Numbered from the stretch's first letter, positions 40,368 through 50,187 are shown. The stretch is DNA of 64,000 nucleotides from an uncultured Gilliamella sp. (GCA_946482005.1 CAMLPV010000001.1:124001-188000), one strand, 5' to 3'. Notes: generated from the sequence alone by a model not told the origin. Program-made: numbers and translations.

Positions 40368-41369
40368 ATGAATAATTTACCATTAGTCATGCGATCAGCA
40401 TTGATTGTTTTTATTGCTGCATTATTCGGTTCAATAGTGCTATCGGTTTTGATCTCTGCATCAGGATTTGCACTATTAGCTAGTGCTAGCTTGTATGTCG
40501 GTTGCTTGCTATTTAGCCTTATCTTAACAACTATTGTAACAATCGCGTTATTAGTGAGATGTTTAAAAGGATTAATTCTCTTAGTAGTATTTTCTTTTTT
40601 ATATATCCCTATGATTATTCTGATTGTTTATTCATTTAATAGTTCAAGGCTGGTAACGGTATGGGCAGAATTTTCCACCAAATGGTATGTTGAGTTAATA
40701 CATAATGACACTTTACTCAAAGCAGTAGGATTGAGTTTGACTATCGCGGCAGGTGCAGCCTCATTAGCGATTGTACTGGGTACTTTAGCTGCTTTTACTA
40801 TCATTCGGTTTAGACGATTCCGTGGCTCCAACCTGTTTTCATTTATGACTACTGCACCGTTAGTTATGCCGGATGTCATTACTGGTTTAGCCTTATTACT
40901 GCTATTTGTCGGAATGGGACAAGCGCTTGGTTGGCCAAAAGAACGCGGTGCATTGACTATTTGGATGGCGCATGCAACATTCTGTACCGCCTATGTGACA
41001 GTTGTTATCAGTGCTAGATTGCGAGAGTTAGACAAGTCAATCGAAGAAGCGGCTTTAGATCTCGGTGCTAATCCATTAAAGGTATTTTTCATAATTACTT
41101 TACCAATGATTGCACCAGCACTGGTTTCTGGTTGGTTATTGGCATTTACTTTATCACTTGATGATGTGGTTATTGCTAATTTTGTTACCGGACCGGGGGC
41201 AATGACATTACCAAAACTAGTATTTTCTAAAGTTCGTTTAGGTGTCGATCCACAAGTTAATGCCTTAGCGACCATTATTTTACTAATTGTTGGTATTATC
41301 GGCTTTATTTCATGGCTTTGGATGCGTAACGCCGAAAAACGGCATTTAAGAGAGATTCGCATGCGATAA
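40368..41369 (+). CDS. potI: Putrescine ABC transporter permease, N-terminally extended
   Basis: YSFNSSRLVTVWAEFSTKWYVELI, EEAALDLGANPLKVFFIITLPMI; about 50-60 extra N-terminal residues. Confidence 0.9.
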   Translation: MNNLPLVMRSALIVFIAALFGSIVLSVLISASGFALLASASLYVGCLLFSLILTTIVTIALLVRCLKGLILLVVFSFLYIPMIILIVYSFNSSRLVTVWAEFSTKWYVELIHNDTLLKAVGLSLTIAAGAASLAIVLGTLAAFTIIRFRRFRGSNLFSFMTTAPLVMPDVITGLALLLLFVGMGQALGWPKERGALTIWMAHATFCTAYVTVVISARLRELDKSIEEAALDLGANPLKVFFIITLPMIAPALVSGWLLAFTLSLDDVVIANFVTGPGAMTLPKLVFSKVRLGVDPQVNALATIILLIVGIIGFISWLWMRNAEKRHLREIRMR

Positions 41370-41382
41370 TCTATCTATTAAT

Positions 41383-41413
41383 TATTGCCGCTTTTGCGGC
41401 AATTTTTTTATCC
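41383..41413 (+). terminator. Rho-independent terminator after potI
   Basis: ATTGCCGCTTTTGCGGCAATTTTTTTA. Confidence 0.9.
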
Positions 41414-41480
41414 TTATAAAATATACGTGTTTTTTTAGCCATTTTATATTATAGTGTGCGCAGTCAGGTTACTGACAAAA

Positions 41481-41612
41481 TTCTCAGGGCGGGGCGCAAT
41501 TCCCCACCGGTGGTATAGCCCACGAGCGCTTAGTAAAATTCTATTTTATTAAGGACAGCAGATTTGGTGAGATTCCAAAGCCGACAGTTAAAGTCTGGAT
41601 GAAAGAGAGTGG
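41481..41612 (+). ncRNA. FMN riboswitch (RFN element)
   Basis: TTCTCAGGGCGGGGCGCAATTCCCCACCGGTGGTATAGCCCACGAGCGC ... GGTGAGATTCCAAAGCCGACAGTTAAAGTCTGGATGAAAGAGAG. Confidence 0.97.
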
Positions 41613-41764
41613 CTTATCTTTTCTATATTTGCTTTATAGCAAAATCACTATGGTCAAGCACTTGCCCTGATTCTGGTATTTAATATATTTAATGCTTAAT
41701 AAATTTAGTTTAGTTAATTAAGAATAAATATATTTAGTTTAATAAAACAGGATAGGTATCTACC

Positions 41765-42403
41765 ATGAATCAGTTTAATTTAAATGAATTCGGAACCCCA
41801 ATTGAGCGCGTAAAAAGAGCAATCGCGTCAATCAAAGCTGGATCTGGCGTATTAGTTTTAGATGATGAAGATCGTGAAAACGAAGGGGATATTATTTGGG
41901 CAGCCGAAACAATCACAACCGAGCAAATGGCACTAACTATTCGATATGGTAGTGGTATCGTCTGTCTATGTATGCCGCAATCCTATTGTGATAAATTGGA
42001 ACTACCAATGATGGTTGCCAATAACACGAGTAAAAATCATACCGCTTTTACCATTACTATTGAAGCGGCAAAAGGTGTTACTACCGGTGTGTCAGCGGCG
42101 GATAGGGTCACTACAGTAAAAGCTGCGGTCGCCGACGACGCTAAACCAAGTGATTTGAATCATCCAGGACATGTCTTTCCATTAGTTGCCAAAGAGGGTG
42201 GGGTATTAAACCGTCGGGGACACACCGAAGCCTCTGTGGATTTAGTGGCATTAGCGGGTTATAAACCAGCAGCAGTGATTTGTGAATTAACGAATGATGA
42301 TGGTTCAATGGCTAGAGCGCCACAAGTTGTTGCGTTTGCTAAACAGCATCAGCTACCGGTAGTCACCATTGAAGATATAGTGGCCTATCGCCAATCAAAT
42401 TAA
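41765..42403 (+). CDS. ribB: 3,4-dihydroxy-2-butanone-4-phosphate synthase
   Basis: [60 protein letters not shown]. Confidence 0.97.
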   Translation: MNQFNLNEFGTPIERVKRAIASIKAGSGVLVLDDEDRENEGDIIWAAETITTEQMALTIRYGSGIVCLCMPQSYCDKLELPMMVANNTSKNHTAFTITIEAAKGVTTGVSAADRVTTVKAAVADDAKPSDLNHPGHVFPLVAKEGGVLNRRGHTEASVDLVALAGYKPAAVICELTNDDGSMARAPQVVAFAKQHQLPVVTIEDIVAYRQSN

Positions 42404-42416
42404 CTATAACCACGAT

Positions 42417-42445
42417 TAACTGTCGAATTGATTATTCGACAGTAA
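42417..42445 (+). terminator. Hairpin after ribB
   Basis: AACTGTCGAATTGATTATTCGACAGTA. Confidence 0.65.
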
Positions 42446-42533
42446 TTTCAGCTTTATTTAGTTTAACATTGGTAAACTCAACATATTTAGCCTATCTTAT
42501 AGTTAATTGATAATTGATATTCTGGTGTAATTT

Positions 42534-43463
42534 ATGTCACGATTAAGTTTTTTTTATATCCTAATGGTGTTTGTCATCACTGGTTGCCAGTCAAAATCTC
42601 ATCTGTCGAAAGTTGTGACTATCCCGAATACTCATATTGAACTATTTCATTCAAAAACCAATGGCGATTATAAAGTAACGATTTATACTCCTAATAAACC
42701 GACTCCCGACGGTGGTTGGCCAATTATTTATCTACTTGATGGTGACAGTTACTTTTTAGCAACTAAGCAAATAATTACAAATCAAACGTGTGAACGTTGC
42801 ATTATTCAAGAAGGCATCATTGTTGCCATAGATTATTTTAATCAAACACGGCGTGATGTTGATTTTTTACCTAAACCAGAGAATTATGTTTTTGAAGTTT
42901 TGCCCAATAAGCAAATAAATTTGGCCAGTAGGTACGGCGGAGCAGATGCTTTTTACGATTTTTTAACCCAAGAGCTTAAACCGGAAATAGAAAAGCGCTA
43001 TGTTATTAATCCTAACCAGCAAGCCATTTTTGGCCATTCCTATGGTGGATTATTTAATTTATACATTTTTTTAACTAAACCAGTGGTTTTTAATACTTAT
43101 GTGATATCCAGCCCATCTCTGTGGTTTAGTGATGGTTATATGTTTAGTGTGTTATCAAAATATCTACTAAGTCATCAACATTCTTTAAATCAACCCGTTA
43201 ATTTGTTGATCTCTGTGGGCGGTGCCGAACAATCTTTACTGCCTGTTGAGCAGGCATTACCCGAACAGCAGCGAAAACTGCTATTAAAACACCGCCAGAA
43301 TCGAAAAATGGTCGATTATGCAAAACAGCTATTTACTCGATTAAAACAAGCTAAACTTAATCAGCTCGCCATAAGTTATAAAGTCTATCCTGAACAATCG
43401 CACAAAACAGCGGCTATTATTGCGCTACAAGATAGCATTCAATTAAATTTCAAAGTTAAATAA
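42534..43463 (+). CDS. IroE/Fes-like siderophore esterase (alpha/beta hydrolase), putative lipoprotein
   Basis: Lipobox FVITGCQS; GWPIIYLLDGDSYF, IFGHSYGGLFNLYIFLTKP. Confidence 0.85.
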   Translation: MSRLSFFYILMVFVITGCQSKSHLSKVVTIPNTHIELFHSKTNGDYKVTIYTPNKPTPDGGWPIIYLLDGDSYFLATKQIITNQTCERCIIQEGIIVAIDYFNQTRRDVDFLPKPENYVFEVLPNKQINLASRYGGADAFYDFLTQELKPEIEKRYVINPNQQAIFGHSYGGLFNLYIFLTKPVVFNTYVISSPSLWFSDGYMFSVLSKYLLSHQHSLNQPVNLLISVGGAEQSLLPVEQALPEQQRKLLLKHRQNRKMVDYAKQLFTRLKQAKLNQLAISYKVYPEQSHKTAAIIALQDSIQLNFKVK

Positions 43464-43536
43464 AAATTTATTTAATCCAAATATCCCTAATTAGCTTGAA
43501 TATAAATGAATTTCATTTATATTACTTCGGCTTAAT

Positions 43537-43557
43537 TAATAATGATAATCATTATTA
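43537..43557. promoter_or_regulatory. Fur box upstream of TonB receptor gene
   Basis: TTAATAATGATAATCATTATTAATA, near-perfect match to consensus. Confidence 0.85.
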
Positions 43558-43578
43558 ATAAAATATCAGGGATAATAT

Positions 43579-45825
43579 ATGAATACAAAATATAAATCGA
43601 CTTACTTATTAGCAACACTCATCAGTTTTATTTGTCACAATGCCTATGCAGATAATGGTGATTCATCAGCACATAATGATAACGATTCCGATGAGGTTAT
43701 GGTCGTCACCGCCGCAGAGCAGAGCAAACAAGCGTTAGGTGTTTCAGTGATTACCCAAAAAGAATTAAGTAAAATGCCACCTAGAAATGATATTTCAGAA
43801 ATCATTCGCACCATGCCTGGTGTTAGTTTGACCGGTAACTCTACTAGTGGTCAACGCGGTAATAATCGACAAATCGATATTCGCGGAATGGGACCAGAAA
43901 ATACCTTAATTTTAGTTGATGGACGACCAGTAAAAAGCCGTATGTCAGTTCGCTATGGCTGGCGGGGTGAAAGAGATACTCGCGGTGATACCAATTGGGT
44001 ACCTGCTGAAATTATCGAAAGGATTGATGTTTTGCGTGGTCCAGCCGCCGCGCGTTATGGTGATGGTGCTGCTGGTGGTGTCGTGAATATTATCACAAAA
44101 CAGCCGACTAAAGAGTGGCATATTTCGTGGAATAGCTATTTAAATCTACCTTCACATAGAGAAGAAGGGGCAACCAAAAGGACCAATTTTTTATTAACTG
44201 GTGGCTTAACGGATAATTTAAGTATGCGTTTATATGGTAATCTCAACAAAACTGAGGCTGACGATTGGGATATCAACAAAAAACATCAAATTAATCCATC
44301 TTCGGTTAGTGCCGGGCGTGAAGGGGTGCGTAATAAAGATATCAATGGCATACTTCGTTGGGATATCACTGATAAACAGTCACTAGAATTTGAAACAAGT
44401 GTTAGTCGACAAGGTAATATTTACGCTGGGGATACCCAAAATAATAATCCTGATAAATTGGTTAGTCGATTTTATAATGACGAAACTAATAGAATGAATC
44501 GTCAAAATTACTCAGTTACTCATCGTGGTTATTGGGACAATGGCGTGAATACCATGTCTTATATCCAACTTGAAAAAACACATAATAGTCGTTTGAATGA
44601 AGGTTTAGCTGGCGGTACTGAAGGCCGCTTTAAAGATGATAATTTTTCAACGATTACATACAATAATTTTACTTTACATAATGAAACTAGTTTTCCGTTA
44701 ACCATTGTGGTTCCACAAACCATGACTATTGGTGGTGAATATAATCATCAAAAGATGAAAGATCCCACTTCCAATACACAAACTATTACAGAAGGTGGCA
44801 GTATACCATGGATTAAAAATAAAGATCGCAGTGAAAACGCTTCAGCTAATCTTTGGGGCGTGTTTGTTGAGGATAACATCGAACTCACCCAAACTACCAT
44901 GTTGACGCCAACGATACGCTATAATCATCAAAGCGAGTCAGGTAGTAACTGGAGTCCAGGGTTAAATTTATTTCAGGAAATAGGTGACTATTTTAGTTTA
45001 AAACTGGGTATTGCTAGAGCCTATAAAGCACCTAATTTATATCAAACTAACCCTAATTATCTGCTTTATAGTCGTGGACAGGGCTGTTATGGCGCGGGTG
45101 GTAGTTGTTACTTAATAGGTAACAAAAAATTAAAAGCGGAAACAAGTGTAAATAAAGAAATCGGTTTAGAGTTTCATAATAATGCAGGCTTAATTGCAGG
45201 CTTAACTTATTTCCGTAATGATTATCATAATAAAATCGATTCGGGTACTAGCCCTATTGGTCAAGCAGAAGGTGGCCAAAATAAGTTTAAAAATTCGAAT
45301 ATTTTTCAGTGGCAAAATGTACCTAAATCGGTAATTGAAGGATTGGAAGGTAGTATAACTATTCCTGTTACATCAACCGTTAATTTTCGTAATAACTTAA
45401 CTTGGATGTTGCAGTCAAAAAATAAAAAAAGCGGTGATTATTTGTCAATCATCCCGAAATATACCTTAAACTCCTCAATAGATTGGCAAGCAACGGACAA
45501 ATTTTCATTATTAACTGCTGTTACTTGGTATGGCAAACAACGACCGAGAAAATATGACTATTTGGGTGAAAAACTTACAGATAGTTCAACTAATCAACTC
45601 AGTCCTTATGCGCTTTTAAATTTAAGTGGACAATATCAATTTAACAAGAATTTTACGTTCACAGTTGGTGTTGATAATTTATTTGATAAACGTCTGTTTA
45701 GAAAGGGGAATTCTTCTTCTTTAAAAAATCCTCAAAACGGTGTAATCAGTGTTCGAGGTGCTGGTGCTGCAACATATAACGAACCAGGGAGAACCTTATT
45801 TATTAATACTAATGTCTCATTTTAA
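43579..45825 (+). CDS. TonB-dependent catecholate siderophore receptor (FepA/IroN-like)
   Basis: DEVMVVTAAEQSKQALGVSVITQKEL; 748 aa; ends in F. Confidence 0.95.
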   Translation: MNTKYKSTYLLATLISFICHNAYADNGDSSAHNDNDSDEVMVVTAAEQSKQALGVSVITQKELSKMPPRNDISEIIRTMPGVSLTGNSTSGQRGNNRQIDIRGMGPENTLILVDGRPVKSRMSVRYGWRGERDTRGDTNWVPAEIIERIDVLRGPAAARYGDGAAGGVVNIITKQPTKEWHISWNSYLNLPSHREEGATKRTNFLLTGGLTDNLSMRLYGNLNKTEADDWDINKKHQINPSSVSAGREGVRNKDINGILRWDITDKQSLEFETSVSRQGNIYAGDTQNNNPDKLVSRFYNDETNRMNRQNYSVTHRGYWDNGVNTMSYIQLEKTHNSRLNEGLAGGTEGRFKDDNFSTITYNNFTLHNETSFPLTIVVPQTMTIGGEYNHQKMKDPTSNTQTITEGGSIPWIKNKDRSENASANLWGVFVEDNIELTQTTMLTPTIRYNHQSESGSNWSPGLNLFQEIGDYFSLKLGIARAYKAPNLYQTNPNYLLYSRGQGCYGAGGSCYLIGNKKLKAETSVNKEIGLEFHNNAGLIAGLTYFRNDYHNKIDSGTSPIGQAEGGQNKFKNSNIFQWQNVPKSVIEGLEGSITIPVTSTVNFRNNLTWMLQSKNKKSGDYLSIIPKYTLNSSIDWQATDKFSLLTAVTWYGKQRPRKYDYLGEKLTDSSTNQLSPYALLNLSGQYQFNKNFTFTVGVDNLFDKRLFRKGNSSSLKNPQNGVISVRGAGAATYNEPGRTLFINTNVSF

Positions 45826-45839
45826 ACAATTACGCTCAA

Positions 45840-45868
45840 TGAACCGCCGAAATAATCGGCGGATTTAT
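45840..45868. terminator. Hairpin between receptor and peptidase genes
   Basis: AACCGCCGAAATAATCGGCGGATTTA. Confidence 0.75.
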
Positions 45869-45871
45869 TGC

Positions 45872-46972
45872 TTAACCTAAAACTTTCAAAGCACAAGTTT
45901 TAGTAATTTTTACTCCATTTTCTAATGCAGATGTATCAAAAGTCATATCAGGATGATGAAGACCGGGTGTCAAATCAACACCTAAGCCCCAAAAACCAGA
46001 TTTTACATCTCTTTCACGCGGATAATTAAAGAAGTCTTCGCCACCTGGTGTGAAAATTGGTTCTTTCAATCCCTCTTTGCCAAGTACATCGATAATAGAT
46101 TCAGCAATAATTTGCGTAACTTCATCATCAATTTCCGCAGCAGGGATTTCCTTCGATACTTTGATATCAGCTTTAGCACCGATAGATGCTACACTTAATT
46201 CAATCGCTTTAAGCGTTTTGGCTTTTAATTCATCCATAGCCGGGTTGGTTGGTGCGCGTAAATCCCAACAAACATAAGCCTCGGACGGAATAGCATTGGT
46301 TACACCGGCATCACAAATACAACGAGTTGCTTTGACGCTATAGGTTAAACTTGGTGCTAGATGAATGGTATTCACGGCTTGAATTGCCATAGTTGCCGCA
46401 TCTAAAGCGTTGACGCCTAAATGTGGTCTTGCCCCATGTGCGGGAATACCATGAATATTGACTTCAACTGTGGTTGAAGCCGAATAGAACATAGCAGCAG
46501 ATGCAAAGCCTTTAGGGCATTCTTCTTTAGGACGAACATGTAAACCGATGATCATATCAACATCGTCAATTGCACCGCCCTCAATCATAGCTAATGCACC
46601 AGAACCTAACTCTTCAGCAGGTTGGAAGATCAACTTTAGTTTGCCTTTTTTGATATTCCCTTCTTTAATAAGCTCTTGGGCGGCGGTCAATAACATTGAT
46701 GAATGGCCATCGTGACCACAGGTGTGTCTGGCACAATGTTGACCATCAATAATATGTCCTAAAGCGTCCATATCAGCGCGTAATGCCAGTACGGGGCCTG
46801 ATTTACCACTATCATATTCAGCCACAATTCCGGTGGTATTATTAATATTACGCGTGACTTTATAACCGGCTTCTTCCAGTTTAGTGGCTATATAGTTGGA
46901 TGTTTTAACTTCTTCAAACCCAAGTTCAGGAATTTGATGCAAATAGTGGTAGTGTTCGAGTACGTTCGACAT
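45872..46972 (-). CDS. M20-family amidohydrolase/peptidase (N-acyl amino acid amidohydrolase-like)
   Basis: HQIPELGFEEVKTSNYIATKLEEAGYKV, HTCGHDGHSSMLLTAAQEL, FQPAEE; start MSNVLEHYHYL after AAGGAG. Confidence 0.92.
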   Translation of the reverse strand: MSNVLEHYHYLHQIPELGFEEVKTSNYIATKLEEAGYKVTRNINNTTGIVAEYDSGKSGPVLALRADMDALGHIIDGQHCARHTCGHDGHSSMLLTAAQELIKEGNIKKGKLKLIFQPAEELGSGALAMIEGGAIDDVDMIIGLHVRPKEECPKGFASAAMFYSASTTVEVNIHGIPAHGARPHLGVNALDAATMAIQAVNTIHLAPSLTYSVKATRCICDAGVTNAIPSEAYVCWDLRAPTNPAMDELKAKTLKAIELSVASIGAKADIKVSKEIPAAEIDDEVTQIIAESIIDVLGKEGLKEPIFTPGGEDFFNYPRERDVKSGFWGLGVDLTPGLHHPDMTFDTSALENGVKITKTCALKVLG

Positions 46973-46986
46973 AGATATCTCCTTTA

Positions 46987-47460
46987 TCACACAATAAATC
47001 GCATAATGATCATAGCTATTAACGCATTAACAATACTATTAACCATTAATAGTGGCCAATATTTTTTAGGCACATCAGCAACCCCTAATAGGCGTCCCAT
47101 ATATTGTAATTGTGAACCCATTAAGAAAATAGCTGGTGCTAAAATTGTGATATCCATACCACTAAGAGTGCCAGTACTAATTAAATTTACTGCAACCCCT
47201 GTTCCTGCCGAGGCTGATAACCAAGCAGTCAATAAAACGGTAATTGCTTCACCCGGTAAACCAAATAGTCCCATGACCGGGGCAAATACTTCACCAATTA
47301 ATTGCATTAAGCCAAGTCTTTTTAATATTTCGGTAATAACAAATGCCATAATGATGTTAGGCATTAAATTGTTAATCGCAATATTAAAGCCTTTACGCGC
47401 ACCAATGACAAAAATGTCTAATGGATTGTTAGTCTGTTTTTGATTGCTTGAATTACTCAT
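46987..47460 (-). CDS. yjiG: YjiG-family membrane protein (nucleoside-recognition domain)
   Basis: Spore-maturation-like membrane protein overlapping the yjiH-like gene. Confidence 0.8.
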   Translation of the reverse strand: MSNSSNQKQTNNPLDIFVIGARKGFNIAINNLMPNIIMAFVITEILKRLGLMQLIGEVFAPVMGLFGLPGEAITVLLTAWLSASAGTGVAVNLISTGTLSGMDITILAPAIFLMGSQLQYMGRLLGVADVPKKYWPLLMVNSIVNALIAMIIMRFIV

Positions 47461-48109
47461 TGATAAAATCCTTTTTATAAACTGAATTTAAAACAAGGCG
47501 GACTAAAATTGCACCGACAAATTTCAATACAATCATAATGACGAGTGGCGTAAATATTGCGACAGACATTGAAGCAAATAGTGCTGAACCAATCGAAAAA
47601 TAGTTATTTATCAACCCGGCTCCAGAATATTGCCATGCGCTAATGATGATCAGATCTTTTTTCGTGATCTGCTTCTCATCATATAATTCCTTGGTTAATA
47701 CCGCGCCAGCATCAGTACTTTGTAAATCCGTAATTAACGCTAAACCCGTTTTTCCCGGAACGCCTAAGATAGGTTTAAGTAGTGGAGTTAATAATTTATG
47801 AGCAGCACGGATGGTACCATAATGGGTAAAGATTTCTAACACGCCTAATGCAAGCATAACGGTTGGGATTAATGACAGAGCGAAAATAAAGCCTGCTCTG
47901 GCGCTAAGTCCACCCTCACCAACGAAGGTATTTTTCTCGGGATGAAGCATTGTGCCAAACTTACCACTTAAACTGGTAAAATCAAATGCCCCCAACCAAG
48001 CCTTTCCATCTACATTATAAAATAGTCCGGAAAAAAACAGTATGGCCACAATAAGTGATACATAAGCTTTTATGCCGACTTTAAATTCATCGTCCGATTT
48101 TTTTGACAT
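47453..48109 (-). CDS. yjiH: YjiH-family membrane protein (nucleoside-recognition domain)
   Basis: GKTGLALITDLQSTDAGAVLTKELYDEKQITKKDLIIISAWQYSGAGLINNYF. Confidence 0.8.
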   Translation of the reverse strand: MSKKSDDEFKVGIKAYVSLIVAILFFSGLFYNVDGKAWLGAFDFTSLSGKFGTMLHPEKNTFVGEGGLSARAGFIFALSLIPTVMLALGVLEIFTHYGTIRAAHKLLTPLLKPILGVPGKTGLALITDLQSTDAGAVLTKELYDEKQITKKDLIIISAWQYSGAGLINNYFSIGSALFASMSVAIFTPLVIMIVLKFVGAILVRLVLNSVYKKDFINE

Positions 48110-48621
48110 TATCTATTCCTTTTGATTTATCTGACTTATTCTTTAATAAAAGTATTAAATAAGTTGTGTTTAAAGTACTTGAATTATTTTGCTTTCGAAA
48201 AGAACTAAAGCACTAAGCAAAGTATTCTATATTGATTTAATTGAAAAAAAACCCCTTTCCGCAAATTTTTTACAATTCAAATTGTCTATATTCATTAATT
48301 CATATTAATAATAAAGCTGAATAAAGCTAAACTATCGTTGGTATTAAAGGCAGAATCAACCCATTAAAAGCTGATCATGTTGGGTAAGAAATATGGGTTA
48401 AAAGCACTATTTTTCTTTCTACTTTTAATGATTTTTGAGAAAGTTATTTAAAAGCATGTAATTAACAATTACTCTAGGCTTGCCATTTTGCAACCGTCAT
48501 TATAGAATTATAAATATATGGCAAGAAATAGTAATAAAGTATCAATAACCTGTTTCCGAATTATCGATATTTTATATAAAGTTGAATTGTTTCTCTGCAT
48601 AAACATCATAATCTTTAGGTG

Positions 48622-48680
48622 GCAAACCTTCTAGTTTGCGAACCGTCTTTTGTTTTCATTAAGCACATTAATGAAAAGAC
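48622..48680 (+). other. Two successive hairpins in the leader of the SMR gene pair
   Basis: GCAAAC-CTTCTA-GTTTGC, then TTTTCATTAA-GCACA-TTAATGAAAA extended by GTC/GAC. Confidence 0.6.
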
Positions 48681-48726
48681 AAAATTAAGCAATATAAATT
48701 AAAAATAAAAAAATAATGAGGTCATT

Positions 48727-49050
48727 ATGTACAGCAGGAATAAAGAGTGGGCATTTGTTGTTCTCACCTGCTTTTTTGAATTGTGTTGGGTATTTGGTTT
48801 TACTACTGCAAATCAGTGGTGGCATTGGGTTATTGTTATACTCATAATCGTTATTGATTTTACGTTTTTAACTAATGCATGTAAAACCATTCCTACTGGC
48901 ACCGTATATGCAATCTTTTCCGGCGTCGGGGCCATTGGTTCATTAGTTATTGACATGGTTGTATTTGGTAAAGAAATCAAACTTATTGAAATATTTTTTG
49001 TTGCATTAATTATTATCGGTGTTGTGCAACTTAAACGAGCAGATAGCTAA
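48727..49050 (+). CDS. SMR family transporter subunit (YkkC-like)
   Basis: Four TM, FELCWVFGF, KTIPTGTVYAIFSGVGAIGSLVIDM. Confidence 0.88.
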   Translation: MYSRNKEWAFVVLTCFFELCWVFGFTTANQWWHWVIVILIIVIDFTFLTNACKTIPTGTVYAIFSGVGAIGSLVIDMVVFGKEIKLIEIFFVALIIIGVVQLKRADS

Positions 49051-49073
49051 TTAACTCAAATTTGGATTAAGAT

Positions 49074-49388
49074 ATGGGATGGTTATTTATTTTAACAGCT
49101 GCAATTTTTGAAGTTGTTGGCGCTATTGGTCTTAAACTTTATTCTCAGCAAAAAAGCTTGTTTCGCTTAATGCTGTATTGGGGTGGTTTTTTCGTTTCGT
49201 TCACCCTGTTTTATTTTTCACTTCAATATCTAGATTTAAGTATCGTTTACCCTGTCTGGGTAGGACTTGGTACTTCGGGTGCCGTATTAGCCAATATGTT
49301 TATATTTAATGAGCCCAAAAATTGCACGCGAATATTTGGGCTAAGTGTTATTGTTATTGGTATTGTCGGTTTGCATGTTACTATGTAG
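49074..49388 (+). CDS. SMR family transporter subunit (partner)
   Basis: Four TM, FEVVGAIGLKLYS, VYPVWVGLGTSGAVL; 23 bp after the previous SMR gene. Confidence 0.88.
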   Translation: MGWLFILTAAIFEVVGAIGLKLYSQQKSLFRLMLYWGGFFVSFTLFYFSLQYLDLSIVYPVWVGLGTSGAVLANMFIFNEPKNCTRIFGLSVIVIGIVGLHVTM

Positions 49389-49485
49389 CAAGAAAAGCGT
49401 GTTGAATTTAGTTATTATATTAATTTCAAACTAGAAAATGTTGCATTACTCTATAAAGTTATATAAAATAATGCCACTTTCCAGT

Positions 49486-49561
49486 GGGTTGTTAGCTCAG
49501 TCGGTAGAGCAGTTGACTCTTAATCAATTGGTCGCGGGTTCGATCCCCTCACAACCCACCA
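49486..49561 (+). tRNA. tRNA-Lys(CTT)
   Basis: Cloverleaf: acceptor GGGTTGT/ACAACCC, anticodon arm GTTGA-CTCTTAA-TCAAT, encoded CCA; one C-T mismatch in the T stem. Confidence 0.93.
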
Positions 49562-49671
49562 TTCTATAATTTATTATCTCTCAAATATGTTCACAAAAAT
49601 CCTTGCAAATAAAGAACGCTAAAGTAATCTTATTTCAAGTAATTTCAACAATTTTTCTCAAAATTCAGACT
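49539..49671 (+). repeat. Direct repeat, left copy: tRNA-Lys 3' end plus ~110 bp flank
   Basis: Matches 51157-51289 with few differences. Confidence 0.95.
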
Positions 49672-49918
49672 GTTATGTTAGGCGTTATATTATAGGCTCA
49701 CATATAACTTAGCGTTTATAACATCGCAAAGATTATCAAGCCCTGAAATGAGTCTCAAACGGTTAGGCAATGGTAAATAATTGACGTTGATATATGGAGC
49801 ATCACACAATTACAAAAATATCGGCTTGGTTGTCGAGCCATTCCCACAGGCGTATATACTATTTTAGGGGATAGTTACATATGCACGCTAAAACTCAACT
49901 TCAAAAACAGCCAAGGTA

Positions 49919-50154
49919 TTTATCAGCAGTAATCTGATTAAACACAATGGCGCTCCTGTTCTGGCTTAGGTTATTGCTAATGCGGTTATGGAGACAGATA
50001 CCAACATTAAACCAAATAAAAAGAAAGTAACGACAGGATAGATCCTGCAGTTGCTTTTCCCATGTTATTCGGTATTGAATATGGCGAGATAGATATCAAC
50101 CTATCAGACGAACAAAAACAAGCGTTAGACGAATTTAAAGGGATTGAGCTATAA
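49919..50154 (+). pseudogene. Decayed C-terminal fragment of a phage terminase large subunit
   Basis: FISSNLIKHNGAPVLA*VIANAVMETDTNIKPNKKKVTT (frameshift) RIDPAVAFPMLFGIEYGEIDINLSDEQKQALDEFKGIEL*. Confidence 0.75.
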
Positions 50155-50187
50155 TTAATAACCTAATATTTGCAGGAGATAATAATT

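Noticed and set aside
40991-41362. 123-aa minus-strand ORF in potI
   Set aside because: Shadow ORF opposite a conserved permease.
46934-47443. 169-aa plus-strand ORF over yjiG
   Set aside because: Antisense to the conserved membrane protein; the plus-strand translation resembles nothing known.
48550-48726. Guanidine (ykkC) riboswitch upstream of the SMR pair
   Set aside because: Hairpins exist but the conserved guanidine-I core and the ACGR loops of guanidine-II were not found by eye.
49840-49880. Possible SMR gene fragment (CCCACAGGCGTATATACTATTTTAGG resembling IPTGVYAI)
   Set aside because: Too short and no surrounding SMR similarity.
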